In this document: positions 11,401 through 26,400 of the stretch, in pieces
Numbering within the stretch: position 1 is the stretch's first letter
How the letters are laid out: every line of letters begins with the position of its first letter
Made by a program: the position numbers and the translations under genes
Notes under the pieces: generated by a model
Told to the model about the DNA's origin: nothing
The model's input: the letters and a program-made list of their open reading frames with translations, nothing else
Databases searched by the model: none
Assembly (NCBI RefSeq): GCF_963576545.1
Contig: NC_083638.1
Coordinates: 31,279,400 to 31,343,399 of the forward strand
Length of the DNA: 64,000 nucleotides
Source of the DNA: Limanda limanda
Taxonomy: Eukaryota; Chordata; Actinopteri; Pleuronectiformes; Pleuronectidae
Direction: 5' to 3'

Positions 11401-14400
11401 CAACTAGTTCAAATCAAAAGACATAAATTCTCTTATAAACTATTCCTGTCTGACTCTCAGACGAGAGCAATAGTATATCTTAATACAAATGTAATCTCAA
11501 AGGCTAGATTGGCAAGCTGTTCACGTACAATGTACAGCTGCCTCAACTGACACAGCTGGACAGAATTTATACTGCCTCCAGCCTTGAATGCTTTCTGATG
11601 ATTGGAGGTTGATGCCGCTCTAATCCGGATCTGTGTCTTCACCACCAGCCAGGAAGGAGGAGGAGCATCTGAAAGAGGCACGAGAGAGACACACAATACA
11701 GACTAACACAGTCAGGGAGCGGCTACGCCTGTAACAGCAACCAACTGAATACCCACTCTACTCACTCCTAACTTTTTTAAAGTGTAGAAAAATGTAGAGT
11801 GGCCTTCATGTAACATAAAGAAACAGATGGTCATCTCTACATGCAGTATTTGGTCTTTCCACTTTGAGCGTACGTAGAAAAACTGTGATGCAACATGGCA
11901 GTCTCCACTTAAGAGGACCCTTTCTTGATGTAGATATAAAGGCTCATATTAAATTAAAGAATAAACATTTAATCTTAATTTCCGGTGATAGAATATAAAT
12001 GAAAACAACACTATAAATATTATGTTCAATTTCTACCAATAAAGCCTCATAAATCCTACACACTGGACCTTTGATATGGTGTTTCTGGTAAAGTGGCATT
12101 ATCATTATAGCATTACATATTTTGTGTGATCATCATCTGTTTTCAAACAAAAACAATACTGTAAAAGCCAGTTCTGCTTTGGGATTCAGATTTATTGATC
12201 AGAATAAGATTCTTTGAAATTAAAAAATTCATACAGGTCTTTTTTTCTTTTGTGTCTTTGGAACAGATCCAAAGCCAGTGGCTGCCTTTTGTACACAGAT
12301 CCAAGGAGCCAGTACCAGGTCCGGCTGCCCCCCAAGCTGCCAGGCATGCACTACAGTGTGGATGAACAATGCCAAATCCTGTTTGGAACCAATGCGTCTT
12401 TCTGCAATGACATGGAGGTAAGACACAATCCATTTGCCCTGTTTTTTTATAATTCTCACATCAAACAAAACGAGGGTTAGGGTTTTTTAGTAGGTATCCC
12501 TTACTATGTTGTAAGTTAAGGGCAGAGGATGTCACACCCTGTTAAGCCCTATGAGACAAATAGTGATTTGTGAGTATGTATTCAAATTTAGAAATAAGTT
12601 GAAAGGGAAAATTAATACAAATAAAATAGAAAGAATAACAAAATAGAAATAGAGTGAAATACAATAATGGATGACCTTAATTAATAGTTTAATAAAGGTG
12701 CTCATGAAAGACAAAGTTTTCAGACTAGTTTTAAAAATTGCAATGGATTGAGCATTTCAATGATCATCAGGCAGTTGGTTCCTGCACGGTGCTGCATAAA
12801 CTTCAGTGCCATATCTTTATGTATTTTAAAAGGTAAAACTCAAATAAGAGAAGACAGGTTAATGACCTAGTTGATAATCTTTGATCTCTTACCGGTAGAT
12901 GTTGTTAGCAGTTGTACAACTGTTTTACGGTAAAGACATGAAGGCTTGATATTGTAAAAAGGTTAATTTTTCCATTTCATTTAGTTGTAAAAATCCTTGA
13001 GATTCCAGCGGCTGGACGTCTGTGACTGAAGCATGATATTAAGCAGGTTGCTGCAGTTTGAACCCACCTGTTAGTGACTTAATATATAGGCCTATATACA
13101 GTTTGTAATTTCAGCCAGGGAAACACTAGCATTATGAGCTCCAGGGTTGTCATTTGATTGAGACATACTTTTCAGACAAAACATCTGTTTCTGCCCATTT
13201 TGTTATCTCCCCTGGCCTGTACATTTAGTGTGGTAGCTTTGACATGATGTTATTCTCAGATAGTGCCATCATTTACCTTCACTTCACAAACTTTTATTTG
13301 AAACACGCTTAAAGCAGAAACAGATCTTTATTCTATTTATTTTATATCGCAGTATCAAGTTAAACTCTATGGAGGACCATACATGACTTAAGTATAAATA
13401 AATAAATACAGAAATAAATAAATAAATACAGAAATAAATAAATAAATGAATAAATAAAAAAGGAAATAAATGAATTAATACAGAAATAAATAAATAAATA
13501 CGTTAATAACAACAGAAATGTCTAAATAAATGTCTTAAATATATTTGCACATTTATTTATTCCCTGATTTATATTTTTCACGTTTTCAATCACCTTATGC
13601 TAATGAGAAAGGCGGGCCTAACCGCAGTCTCATGCAGGATTGGTCAACTGAGCTATACACACACACGCACACAGGCCCCGTGGCTCCGCCCCCCTCCGTG
13701 CCACACACTCGCACAGAGACAGAAGCAGTGACTGAGACTTGAGCTTGTCACCGCGAAGCAGCTGCTGAGTGACTTTGTAGAACAGTGAAAACACAGAGTT
13801 TCTCTGGTCACATCTGCTCAGAGATCAGCTGCTTCATGGGCAGAGCAGAAGCTGAAGGTGGTTTGTACCGAGCTGGAGTTTCTGCTTCCTCCTCCTCTCC
13901 GCTCTCTCCTTGTGCTCAGGAGAACACGAGACGTGACGCTCACAGTCAGGATTACTGACACCTTAATCATCCCAATAAAAAATAACCTGAACTAACCCTC
14001 TGAACTTGAACTAGTTCATTTTAAGTGTGAACTGGCTCAACACTGCAAACAACTACTGGACACCAGTCAGCATTGAAAGGCTGGATAATTACACTCCTGT
14101 GACCAATCCTGCATGAGACTGCGGTTAGGCCTGCCTTTCTCATTAGTATAAGGTGATTGAAAACGTGAAAAATATAAATCGGGGAATAAATAAATGTGCA
14201 AATATATTTAAGACATTTATTTAGACATTTCTGTTGTTATTAACGTATTTATTTATTTATTTCTGTATTAATTCATTTATTTCCTTTTTTATTTATTTAT
14301 TTCTGTTTTTATTTATTTATTTCTGTATTTATTTATTTATACTTAAGTCATGTATGGTCCTCCATAAAACTCTGATCAAAAACATGACAAGGAAGAATCA

Positions 14401-17400
14401 AATAGAATTCATTATTAAGGAGGACGGCTTTTTGACAAGTAAGAGTGTTGAGTGTGTCATGATGACTCTGTTGTTGGACGCACAGGAAATTCATCTGATG
14501 CTCAATTAACCATAGTGAAGTTAAACTAGCCCTCATTCTGCCTGTGAACCTTGTGCCGGTGAACCCCCTTGCATTCATGTACAACTAGCCTCTGTTATAT
14601 CTCTCTAGTTCCTTTCTGTTTCCTTCTCCACGTCAACCTCCTTTCCAGAGAAATGCACAACATGAACACCTCTGTCTCTCTGTTTGTGTGTGTCTGTGTG
14701 TGTCTCAGCACTTGATGTGTGCTGGCCTGTGGTGTTTGGTAGAAGGTGACTCTTCATGTAAGACCAAACTGGATCCGCCTCTGGATGGAACTGAGTGTGG
14801 AGCAGACAAGGTAGGACCATCTGACTCAAAGAAAGGTTTTGTTTGAAGATTAACAAGTTTTTGTCAAAGATGCTGATCTCTAATATTTGTGTGTGTGTGT
14901 GTGTGTGCGCGCGTGTGCGCATGTTTGCCCGTGTGTCAGTGGTGCAGGGCAGGTGAGTGTGTCAGTAAGACACCCATCCCTCAGCATGTTGACGGTGACT
15001 GGAGTCCATGGAGCCAGTGGAGCATGTGCAGCAGGACCTGCGCTACTGGAGTCCAGTTCAGACAGAGGAAATGCGACAACCCTCCGTATGTCACCTCTCT
15101 GTTTTTGCGTGTATTTGAGGAGGGAGAGCAACCATTTTGGCAAACAATTGATTAGCATTACACTACCAACACAGGATCCATTTCTATCATTAACACATAT
15201 ATTAGCTGAAAAATCTGGGTTGTGTTTTATCAGGCCTGGTCCTGGTGGGCGTCCGTGTCAGAAGACCAGTGTGGAGCACAAGGCTTGTGAAGGTCCTCCC
15301 TGTCCCAAGGGCGCACCAAGCTTCAGAGACCTGCAGTGTATGTCCTACGACCGACACGCCAGCAAGAAGAGGGGCAGCATGCTGGTTGCTATTATTAATG
15401 ATGGTGAGACAAACACACATACACATACGTACTGTGCTTTCTGCTGTCGTAATACCCCCCTCACTAATCAGCTAATTTCTCATCACAAATCTAAAATAGC
15501 AAATACTTCAAATTCTTTTTAAATGCCCCAGTGGGAGCTACTTCCAAAATCTAGCAGTGATAACAAAGACATAACGACCTTTGGTTTAGTTTGAGATCAA
15601 ATTCTAAACTGAAACAGGCGCCAGTGTAAAGATGTCATTCATGTATCATATGAAAACTTTTGAAGACTTTTTGTAATATCGTTCTATCAGTAACCAGAGT
15701 TCAGCTGCTGCCTAACTATTGCTTCGGAAGGTCAAATGATGCATGTCAAGTGCAGGCCTTAGCATCAGTAGGTATCATTGCACTGCAGTACACCACAATA
15801 ATGTGTTTTTCGAGTGGGATGCGGCTGTAAATAGGACAGTGGCCTGAAGTGTTATGTGCTTTGGCCACAGTAGTCACAGATGTTATGGTCAGAGAGACAC
15901 TTACATTATTATGTTGTTTAAGATGAAAGCCTTACCAAAGTTTTTTTTTAGAAACCTCTTCTAAAAAGATTCAGATGCAACATTTGAGTAGTTGAATGCA
16001 AATTTTTCTCACTTGTGTACATTGGGTGTTTTTTCTGCTGCTTCTTTACTCGCTCTGGTGTAAGCAGTAACTTATTGTGGCTATTAGCTCCTTTCTCACC
16101 AGAGACCATCAGCTCTCAAGTTACATCGTATGTAATGTAATTGTCTATTTTGTACAAGGAAGAACACAGAGAATGAGACAAAACATTATTTCTGGTTCAG
16201 TTGAATTGATGTCGATCCTTTTTTTGTCCTTCATGAAATAGACAATGCTTTAGAAGTGCAGTATTGTTGGAGTGATCTTTAAAGTGCAGGGAATTCACTT
16301 CCAATCGTTGGAATTTAGTCAATAGAGATAAACCATGGATTCTGATTCATAGCCGTACTTGAAAAGGGCGGGACTTAGACCGGAAGTGGAAATAATTTAA
16401 ACAGAGTGTTATATTACACCTGACATGGATATGGGTTGATCAGAAGTTGCCATATTTATTGTTTACTAGAAAACTATTTACAGACCAGCCTTAAAATTGA
16501 GCTTCAGATCAATGTTTTTGTTCACAAGAGTAAGAAAACTATTCAGAACAAGTTTTTTATAAACTTCAGTGAGTAAACTTCACATGCAGCATTAAGTATT
16601 CACAAACATACTCAGCTCAAGGAGTTTTAATACTCAACATTTTCTCTTTTATTGATTTTTTTTCTTTTACCTTTTAAAAGTTACATTGTGTGTGAGTGAA
16701 TGAGAGAGAGTAGCGCTCGCTCCTTGTGCGTCTAGCCGGGCGTGGTGCACTCTGACTCGTCCAGTGGAGCTTGTGCGAGCCGCCTGGCTCTCACTCACTC
16801 ACCCACTCACTTGGCTTGTGGAGAGGAGCGCTGGCTCCGTGTGCGTCTAGCCGGGCGTGGTAAACTGACTCGGCCAGGGGATCCTGAGAATATATGTTAA
16901 TGGCTAACGATGTTACACGTTAGTATCCCTGTGGGAAGAAGTGGCTTTGACAACAACATGATTGTAATGTGTTCTCCACTCCGCACAAAAAAACTCCACT
17001 GCTGGACTTTTTTGTGTGAGACTTTTTTTAGGCTCTGTGTAGGGGGAGAGCTCTGTGTGTGGCTGGCCTATCAGGGCATGATGTGGACACAGTTATCCAA
17101 TGAGGATTTTCCTTCATCATGAGTTCAGATATTGACACATTTTACTCGGATTGATTCTTGTGCACGTAAAAGTACATAATCTGAACCTGATACTCGTTTC
17201 ATGCGAGGATTCGGCTCAACAATAGTTTTTAACAGTGTTGAAACTGTGACAGACTGTAACTTTTCACATTGACTGCTCATCTGAGCCAAGAACACACACT
17301 GACATTTTAACCTTTACATAAATATGCTTGCATGGTAAGGTGTTGTTAGATAATAAATTAGAAAGTTAAAAGATGTTAAAGTTAAAAGGACAGGAGGCTA

Positions 17401-20400
17401 CAGTAAATCAAAAGTGCTCAAGGAGAAAGATTTGCATTAAAGTTTTCTCTGTTGAGCGGCTTTCAGACATGCACTGAATCCTGCAGTCCCTCCATATTTT
17501 CTCCATGGGTGTGCATGTGTGTCCGAGTGAGACGCTTTGTAGTGTTTGCAGACTTTCTGGCCTCATAGTGTAATGTCCATAGAAATGCAGGAGAATCCAA
17601 TGTTAGAACACAGTGGGGGATTCCCTGCTTGAAGTGTTCCATTCATCACTGTTGAAGCACACAGAGAAGAGACTGCACTTCATCTACTCCCTCATGAGAG
17701 CTCGCACCCAAAGTGCTGACATGGGCCATAACGAAAATGTTGGGCGTGAAAAGGCTTCTACCTCCACCGGTAGTTTAGAATATAGTACAAGAGGTTGAAT
17801 ATCCCTTGTACGTTTGCAGGTCTTCTGCACAATTCAATATTTTATTTTTTTCTTTTAAATCTTAAAACTTGAGTCTGTACGTTATGGATATTATAGCTTT
17901 GATTTTTGGCCCCTCTTCACATTCCTATTGAGCTTTTGTAAAGTTATCACTAAACGTTTTTTTAAGTCTGTGTTTCTTTTAATTTTATGACATTTTTGAC
18001 CCAATCCTTGAAGAGCACCTGATTTTCTTCATCTTCTTTATTGCCTTATTTACTCTCATGACCCTGTGCAGCATGCTTTCGTCCTGACATTCTTGATCTC
18101 ATCACCTGCATGTGCACCTTCGTCATTCATTTCGACAAACAATTTTCTTTTAATGACCTTGCACACTTAAGACAAACTCAGGAACCAAGAAATGCTGTAA
18201 ACTTTCAATGTGTTTATATATATGTGTTTATATGTAGTTTTACTCATAGAGTCTCCAGAAGTCTCATTTATCCTCTTTTGGTCTTGTTGGGTTGTTTTTG
18301 TAAAGAAATCCCTGGATTTTTCGCAGTTGAAAGGTAAAAAAGAACCTTAAGTGGTCTGTAAATAGGAAATGGACATGGATTTCAATAAAAAGATTACTTA
18401 ATTTGACTGTGTTACACATTACTTCACTAGTCTTTACAGTGTTACTGCAGTGTTGCTGCTGGATTGTAACATTTATTGAAAACACATCTTTGTTCTTGCG
18501 ACTGATTATTATATTAATAACAAAATGATCTTGTGTATGTGTGTGCGCTTGGTGTGCTTGTATGAGCAGAGAAGCCCTGTGTGTTGTTCTGCAGCCCGGT
18601 GGGTCGAGATGTCCCAGTCTTGATGGCTGAGAGAGTGATGGATGGGACACCCTGCGGACCATTTGAAGCTGACCTGTGTCTTAACGGGAGGTGCCAGGTA
18701 CAAACACAAAGACACACACACATGTTTAAAATCATGTCATGGGATGGTTCAAACAAAGTATGATTGGACTTCCTTTTCCCTGATGGCCTGCCTACTCTTT
18801 TGTCCAAGAGGGACAAAGTCACAGCTTCCTTGGCCTGTGTGGCAGCACTAATCCTACTGCCTCTTCAGCCATTGTTCTCGAACAAAGAACGGAGCAGTCA
18901 GCTGATGATGGCACCAAGGTACAAAGACCCAGGCCTTTGCTACTGAAGAGTGGGAGAACCATTGGCCAACCATAGGTTTTTCCATTCCAGCCTCCTCTGA
19001 TTCACGGACGTAGAGCAAAGTCAGAGAATGAGGGAAGACAGTTCTGTGAATGTGCTGCTGTTTACCTCTACTTACTAGAGTTTACACTAGTCAAGGTTCT
19101 GTCTGAATAGCGCAAATTATCACTTATTTTGTGGAGAGTTTGGTAAGAGACACAGACAGGGAAAGAGTTCTGGTGCCCTGATAATGTGAAGGGATGCTTC
19201 ACAGAAAAATGAAAATGCTCTCATTTTCTCATCACCCCTTCACCACTATGCCGCTGGAGGGGTGGGTGAAGTGTTTGAGTCCGTATAACAGTTTGGGAGT
19301 GTTGCAGCAAAATCCAATACAACTGAAGTAAATGGTGACCATTTCTTCAAACGTACAACAGAAAAAAAACACAACATGCCTCCATACTGCCCCTGTGGTG
19401 TCATACCAGTGTCTGTAAGCCCCGACATTCAAATTCGACTCGAAACAGCGTCCTCTTCTGGAGCCACATTCACCATTGTCAAACACACCTGAAACATGCA
19501 AACACTGCACTATATCCGCTAGCATCGCTACTAGGGTGGCAGACTTTTAGGCTTAAAACAATGTCGGGGCTTACGTCTGAAGGAGTCCCCACTTACTTTG
19601 ATTGTATGAGATTTGGCTGCAACACTGTTTATCCTGCGACTATAATAAATAGTGTTTTGTGGACTTAAACATTTCACACACCTCTCATTTGGCATAGTGG
19701 TGAGTAGATAATGAGTGGATTTTCATTTGTTGGTGAACCATCCCTTTAAAACAGCAGGGATTTCAAGTTCTCTACCTACAGAGTGGATAAACTGCTGTTC
19801 ATCGACAGAAAAAAAGAATTCTGACTTTTCACATTCGGCTGCTCATTGCTTCACTGAAAGCTGTCTCCAGCTCCAGCTTTTTACAGTTGCCTGTTTTGTT
19901 TTTGTTCACTCAGTGAATAAATCAGGGAAACATAGACATTTTCGTTAGAACCCACAAACCTTTTTAGTCTCCACAGGAGTCTTCCACCTTTATTCTGGCC
20001 ATAGTTTACAGCCCATCTCCGGCCCAAGTTGGCACCTGGCTGATCACATAACCAGCACAGATCATAAACATGCAGAATATTAGCTGTTTATTTTAGGTGA
20101 CTTTAATAGAGTAATCCTCAGCCAAGAATCACCAGAATACAGACAAGATAAACTTCCTACCAGGGATAAAAACACAGTGGACCAAATTGTATGTGTATAG
20201 CCGATAATCACAAGGCACAGACCACCTGAACAAAAGGTGTATCAATTAATATTATCAAAAAATATTAATACAGATTAATCAGCGGAGGCCACTGTTTGCT
20301 TCCTGTGTCCTACTGCACAAACTGTTTTCATATAACCTTAACCGCAATTGTTCCTTCACCTTTATCTGAATCTGAATTCTGATGGGGTTTTTTGAAAGGC

Positions 20401-23400
20401 ACTGATGGTTTATGGAATATATTGTTTAGTTTGAAGGAGTTGTTGTGACAGTGAGCTGAGAACAATCCAGATTTGACACTAAAATGGGTCACTGATTTTA
20501 GGGTAATATGATAGTAACATCAGCAGCCATTAAAATGTAGACAGTTTCCACTGTGACGTCTGTAGGATGACCTGGTGTTTCCAGATCAATAACAACTTTA
20601 TTCTTCTGGCACTGCTGTCATCACAGAAAAAAAAATCAACCTAATCCTAAAATAATCAGACGGGTCCCAGTGCAGCACAATGAAAGGGGTCAATGCAGGG
20701 ATTAATAAATTAACTCATTCATTAGCAGTTAGCGGTGGTAGAGTGAATCCTCAGTCTGCTCCCTAGGGGATGGTTTATTTGGATCTGGTGTCTCGAACTA
20801 GTCAGTCTTTTGTGTTTATTAGTGAATGTTGAATGTTGGTACATTTGGAAGGAATTTCCCCAGCCTTAAGTCCAAGGCAGACAGAGAGAGCGAGAGAGTC
20901 TGGTCCAGAAAGTCAAATATGGATGCAATTATTGTGACGCACAAAATACTTACTTCACATTTCAGCCATGACTCATATATCTTTTACTGAGCAAGATCCT
21001 TCAAAATGAGTGCAGCTGCAGCACACATTACATGTATGTTATTTTACATGTTAGCTTTGTCTCTCTCACACATCTATATACAGTATATGTATGTATTCAA
21101 CTGAATGATAGTGACACATGATGAACTGTTTCAGAACTATTTCAGTTGTGTTTCTACTCACATCTCTCCTAAACCTGCGTTATTGTTTTAGATCCTCCAA
21201 CAAAAAAAAGGATTTTCTTTAAGTATTACTTGACCAATACATGTAAAGTCTAATAACATGCAAAAGTTAAAAGGTACTTAAGATGTTTGGATTCTTTTGC
21301 ACCGTCTAATCAGTCCCAGATTCATTCTGTGGCATGACCTTAAATGATCAGCCAGTTATAAAGAACTATCTTCAACGAATTTAAGAATAAGGACTCCTGC
21401 ATCTGATAGGACTGGAGTGGGCCCCACAGATCCATGATCTAAGTATCATCCAGTCAGTCTGGGATCACATGAAAAAACAGAGAATGAGAAGAAGAAGAAA
21501 ATGAGAACATATAAATCTACAGAGCTGAAGATGCTTAGAGAAATCTTCAAAGTACCTTGAAAAAAGTTGTTCAAAAGCACCTAAATTCAAATAATGTAAA
21601 TTTAAAGGAAAAAAGCAGTCACATTCATGAAGCTACATTTGAAAACATCATCACATTGCTTAGAACTTGTGCACAGTACTGCATACGTGCATGTACGTAT
21701 GGACACTTTAACAATTTGGCATGCCTCAGGTGGTAGGAGGTACATCCTACATGCCCATATGCAAATTAATGAAATGTTATAATTATCATTTGAAATCTGA
21801 TTGAAAATGTTAAGACGTGTTTCATCTTCTGTCTTCTGTCCACCTGCAAAGTTCAGCATCAGCTAACCGATTATCTCCATGTAAGATTGTTTATGGTTAA
21901 ACGTATGGCATGCGTGTAGCCTGGTTTTATCCAAGTCCACCAATCAGTTCCGTTTGTGTATCCATTAGCTTATGTTTAACATCACCACTTTATGGTCACT
22001 GAATACAGATGCCACCAGGACGAGCCAAGCTGTTACCCTCCATACAACAACTGAGTACACCACACACAAACAGACAATTGCAAGATGTCTGAACATAAAT
22101 GCTCGTCCAAAAAGAAAGACACAATCACACAGAGACGCACATGGAAAATCATCAGACCTTTGGTTCAGTTTTGTTCTTAATTCCTTTGTTGTGGGTAGAA
22201 AATCGGCTGTGATGGCCTCATTGGCTCTACGGCTAAAGAGGATCGCTGTGGGCTTTGCAATGGAGATGGGCGCTCCTGTAAGATAGTGAGAGGAGACTTT
22301 AACCACACCAAAGGAATGGGTGAGTTTGTGTCTGTTTTAGCATCAACTAATATACTCTGTATGTGTTCATATATGTGGTGGCTTTCGATTGAAAAAATCA
22401 GGTTTCCAATAATTTGCTTTCGCTGCTGAGGCGATTTAGTTTGTTGGATTTGAAATAATGATCAATGACAAATAGTGTGTTTTTTGTTAGTGTCTGGTAT
22501 AAAAGCAGTTTGTACACTGAGTAAAATACAAACACAATGTTGTTAATTTAAATTTTCTTTTATTTGGGGTCAAATTTAAAGATGCTGGCACAGTCACATC
22601 GGCCAAATTTTTCTGATGTTTGCATTGGTTCTCAAAGTATCCCAGGGATCAACCAGTTGTGTTTTATGCGCTCCAACACACTGACAAGCTTCATGTCCAA
22701 ATGGTGTATGGAACTAATTTGACCACAGGGAGTTCTAAACACAGGCATCTTCATGAGGATTTAAATGCAAAGAACAGTACAATATTGGACCTAATGCACT
22801 ATAATCTTTTTTACTGGTTACATGTGTAGTATAATACAGCAGTGTAGTTGGCTTGAGCACCCAGTTTAATCTGATGGCAAAGCAGCAACATCAGTTGCAT
22901 TGGTGTCTATTTGAGCCTAGCAGATAGAGTACACAGCTCAACTATCCAATAGTAAATAAGCAACATTATCAATCCAAGAGTGAGGGCCTATCATCTGACC
23001 CTTTGTGTATAATATGAGCCTACCTGTGTCTGTTAAAAGTAAGTTATTTAGTAAGAAATTGGCATTGTTTCTTACAGTTGTTAATTAATTTGTTTTATAA
23101 ATAAAAGCAAGTCCATGGCTCGCAATCTCCGTGAAATCAACTTTACCAGAGGCTCTTGAACACACATTCACACATGCATGCTGATGCATCAAGATATGCT
23201 TCTTTACCAGGCAAGGGCTGTTCTGACCAACTGAGGGATCACTTTGATAATCCAGTACAATGAGTGTGAAGCAGAGGTGTCAGAATTCTCCTTCATCCTA
23301 TTAGATCTTGAAACTTGGAATTAACCTGCCATATCAATTGTGTATAAGCCCTTGGAATGATGATGATTATGATGATGATTGTTAATATTATGAAGCAACC

Positions 23401-26400
23401 AATGTTTTATATTCAGTGTCTTAAGACGGCTCAGGTGTCAGTGATACCACTAAACTTAGTTTTAAACTTATAATAAATTATAAAGAGTGTGTAACATGTG
23501 CAAATGTTCGTACGGTGATGGTTTTATTGATGATATATTTGTACTCACATGAAGCAATAATGATCAAAAGTAACCTTGGAAAAGGAAGGGAACTCCACAA
23601 GGTATTTCCTGTGCTGAATTTGGGAGTAAGGTATTTTCAAATATCCAATCCATCACTTTATAACCAAACCAATATAACTAATCAATAAAAGAACCTGACC
23701 AATCATACAAATGAGTAAATGTACTCTTAGTTATTTTCCAATACTTCTTCTTAATGAGACATAATTGAATGTGAAATACTTATTGGTTTTGTCGGGCAAC
23801 TACTCTGGATTTACAGCTCCTGGTTGGGCAGGGTGTCAACCTGAATTAAAGGACACACATCATCTCATTATCACCCTCTGTACTCCTGGTAATCCTTCAT
23901 CATGTTTTGTGTGGCCAGTGGAGGTCATTCGGGTTATGTTGCAGTAGCCTCTATGGAATTAATTATCAAAATTATCTATCAAACATGGAGCCACAAACTG
24001 ATCCAGAAGAGACGATAATAACTGGAAGGAAAGCCTGTGTGTGTGGGTACGCATGTGTGCGCACATTCTCGTATGATCCACAGGACATGTGACCTCCCTT
24101 CAACTTCCTTGTCTTGTCCTCCAGTCACCACTAGGCAGTGTAAGAGGGTATCTACCTGTGTGATGGCTAAACCCAGAGCTGTCCCCAAGTGTTTCTCATG
24201 TAAGATGCATGCAGTGTGTGTGTGTGTGTGTTTCCTGCACTACCTGGTGTGTTTTATCGTAGGTAGATGAGAGAAGCAGTTAGTTGTGGGCTCCCCTGGG
24301 AAATTTAGTCAGAATCTTTAAGCTTAGTTACAGTTACATAATCAGCTGTTTGACGCCGTTATCCCATAACCCAGCCGTCAGGAATGCCAAGGACGCATTC
24401 CTTTCATCCAAGCTGTTTCCTTCTCCCTGCTGCTGCTGCCAAGTGCTGGAGCAATTGTGGAGGGGGAGGAAACAGTCATCTGCAATAAAATGCCTACCTT
24501 CACACTCCTGAATCTCAACCCAGCACACACATCTGGTTCTGCTCCCAGCTTAGACGTTTGACATACAGAGCACTGTATAAAATGCCCTACTTTTAAGAAA
24601 TGGCATTTGCTTCCTAAAACATTGTATGAAACTACTATGAAACCCAGGTGAGCCCATGGCAGTCTGTGTCTAATCATACTTGGATGGGCAGGGTGGTGGA
24701 GGGTTGATGGATATGATTGGTTGGTCCTCAGGAAAGTATGTGGTGTTTGTTCATAAGGGTATCTACAAATTGGCCAAATGCTCGGATAAGATTATGTACA
24801 GGTTCAGTTTCCCCATGGACTCTCAAAATTTTGTGTCATGAACGCAACCTCTTGAAATTGATATTGATAGTAATTGATACTATCACTTTTCCCAAAGTCA
24901 GTCTGGTGGAGAGGGAAAACCACTGAGAAAAACCTTCAGTGCGATTCTTAGCTCAGATACTTATTGCTGTAGTCACACCTAAGAGAGGCCCGTAGCTGCC
25001 AAAAATTCCTCCCTCATAGGACCCTAATTGGTCCAAACCACTATGGTTCCACCACTGGCTAGTTGTGGAGACTTACAGTATTAACTTTCATCCACTACAG
25101 GTAAAATTTGCATTTCATCTTTTGAGTTCAATTTACAAAATTTTGGCCATTGTCTCGTCTTTGTTTCTTTGTTCAATTTCACCCAAAAGTCAGTCACTCT
25201 CAGACAATCCTGTTAACTGTATCATTCCACCGTAGCTGTAACTGTGCTGTGTGTTGCTGGTAAGTATTACTGGTCATATTTGTGTCTGAAACTGTGACGT
25301 ACTGTGACACATTGTACTATAAATAATGTTGGGCATTATTGTGTACCAGAACAAAGCAGCTCATTTAAATCACTTTTTATTTACGTTTTATTCAAGCATT
25401 TGAGTTCAGCTATTGTATTTCTAAAGCCATTAAAATCAAGAATTGCATTATCCTGCAACTATTTTTAAAACACCTGCTCTACTCAAACATAATCAATCAA
25501 TAAACCATTTTCTATTTTAAAATCTGAATATCGGCAGTTTTCATTTCCATCAGGAACAGTTGGTGAATGGATTGGTCATCTATGACTCTGACACAGAAGA
25601 TTGCAATTCAGTCAGACAACTCTCGTTTTAATGTTTATTGCAACAGTAGACCATGTTTGGCGTTGAGGCTCCGACTTGATCACTTCCCCAGATAAGATTT
25701 CATAGATAAGATGGGAGTAATGACCTAATATTAGCCCCCCCTCTGAGCCTACAGGTAGATGCTGGGCTGATGGAGGGGCTGAAGCAACTGGCAGCAATAC
25801 TAACGCAGCAGCTTGGCAAGCGAGGGGAGTGATGGGGAATTGCTCTGCTTAAATAGACCGCCTAATAAGGAGGAGTTGACTGCCTGAACTACATCGCAAG
25901 CGTCGCTCCATTCCCAAGTCTGCAATGATTTACGCGTCAGATCATAAAATGACTGTGTAAATCTCCTAAGTCATATAAATTATTTAGTAATACTGATGAG
26001 GCAACCACATGTTTGATCATACAGGTGTTAAAGTCCTGACTCTATACAAATGGACAGCATGATAGCTCTCAAAAGGGAAGCCTTAGGCCCAATCCCATTC
26101 CACCCTTAGGCCTTCCCCTTCGTTTTGCGCGTTCACACGTAGAGGTAGTTCTGTCCCAATACTTGTTGGGACAGAGGGGTAGGGTCGAGGGGTAAGGCTC
26201 TATACCCCTCCAAACGGATATTTTTCAGACCCACACCAAACCTAGGGGTACCCAGAATGCCTTGCAAATCACCAGCAAGTTGGGAGCAGTGTTAATTTTG
26301 TTGACAAAAAACTATGACGAAAAATATTCGTTAAAGACCTTTTTCCCATGACTAAGACGAGACGAAGACGTAACGAAAACGGATCTTTGAAAATAAAAAC

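Noticed and set aside
13373..13510. Possible CRISPR-like or regulatory array of AAATAAAT units
   Set aside because: It is a simple AAAT repeat inside the arms of a foldback element, and the host is a vertebrate.
14887..15522. Apparent 211-codon + ORF spanning two adamts17 exons
   Set aside because: It is a read-through of intron sequence. It is in frame with the exon at 15234 but out of frame with the exon at 14940; canonical splice sites and ADAMTS17 similarity define the true exons.
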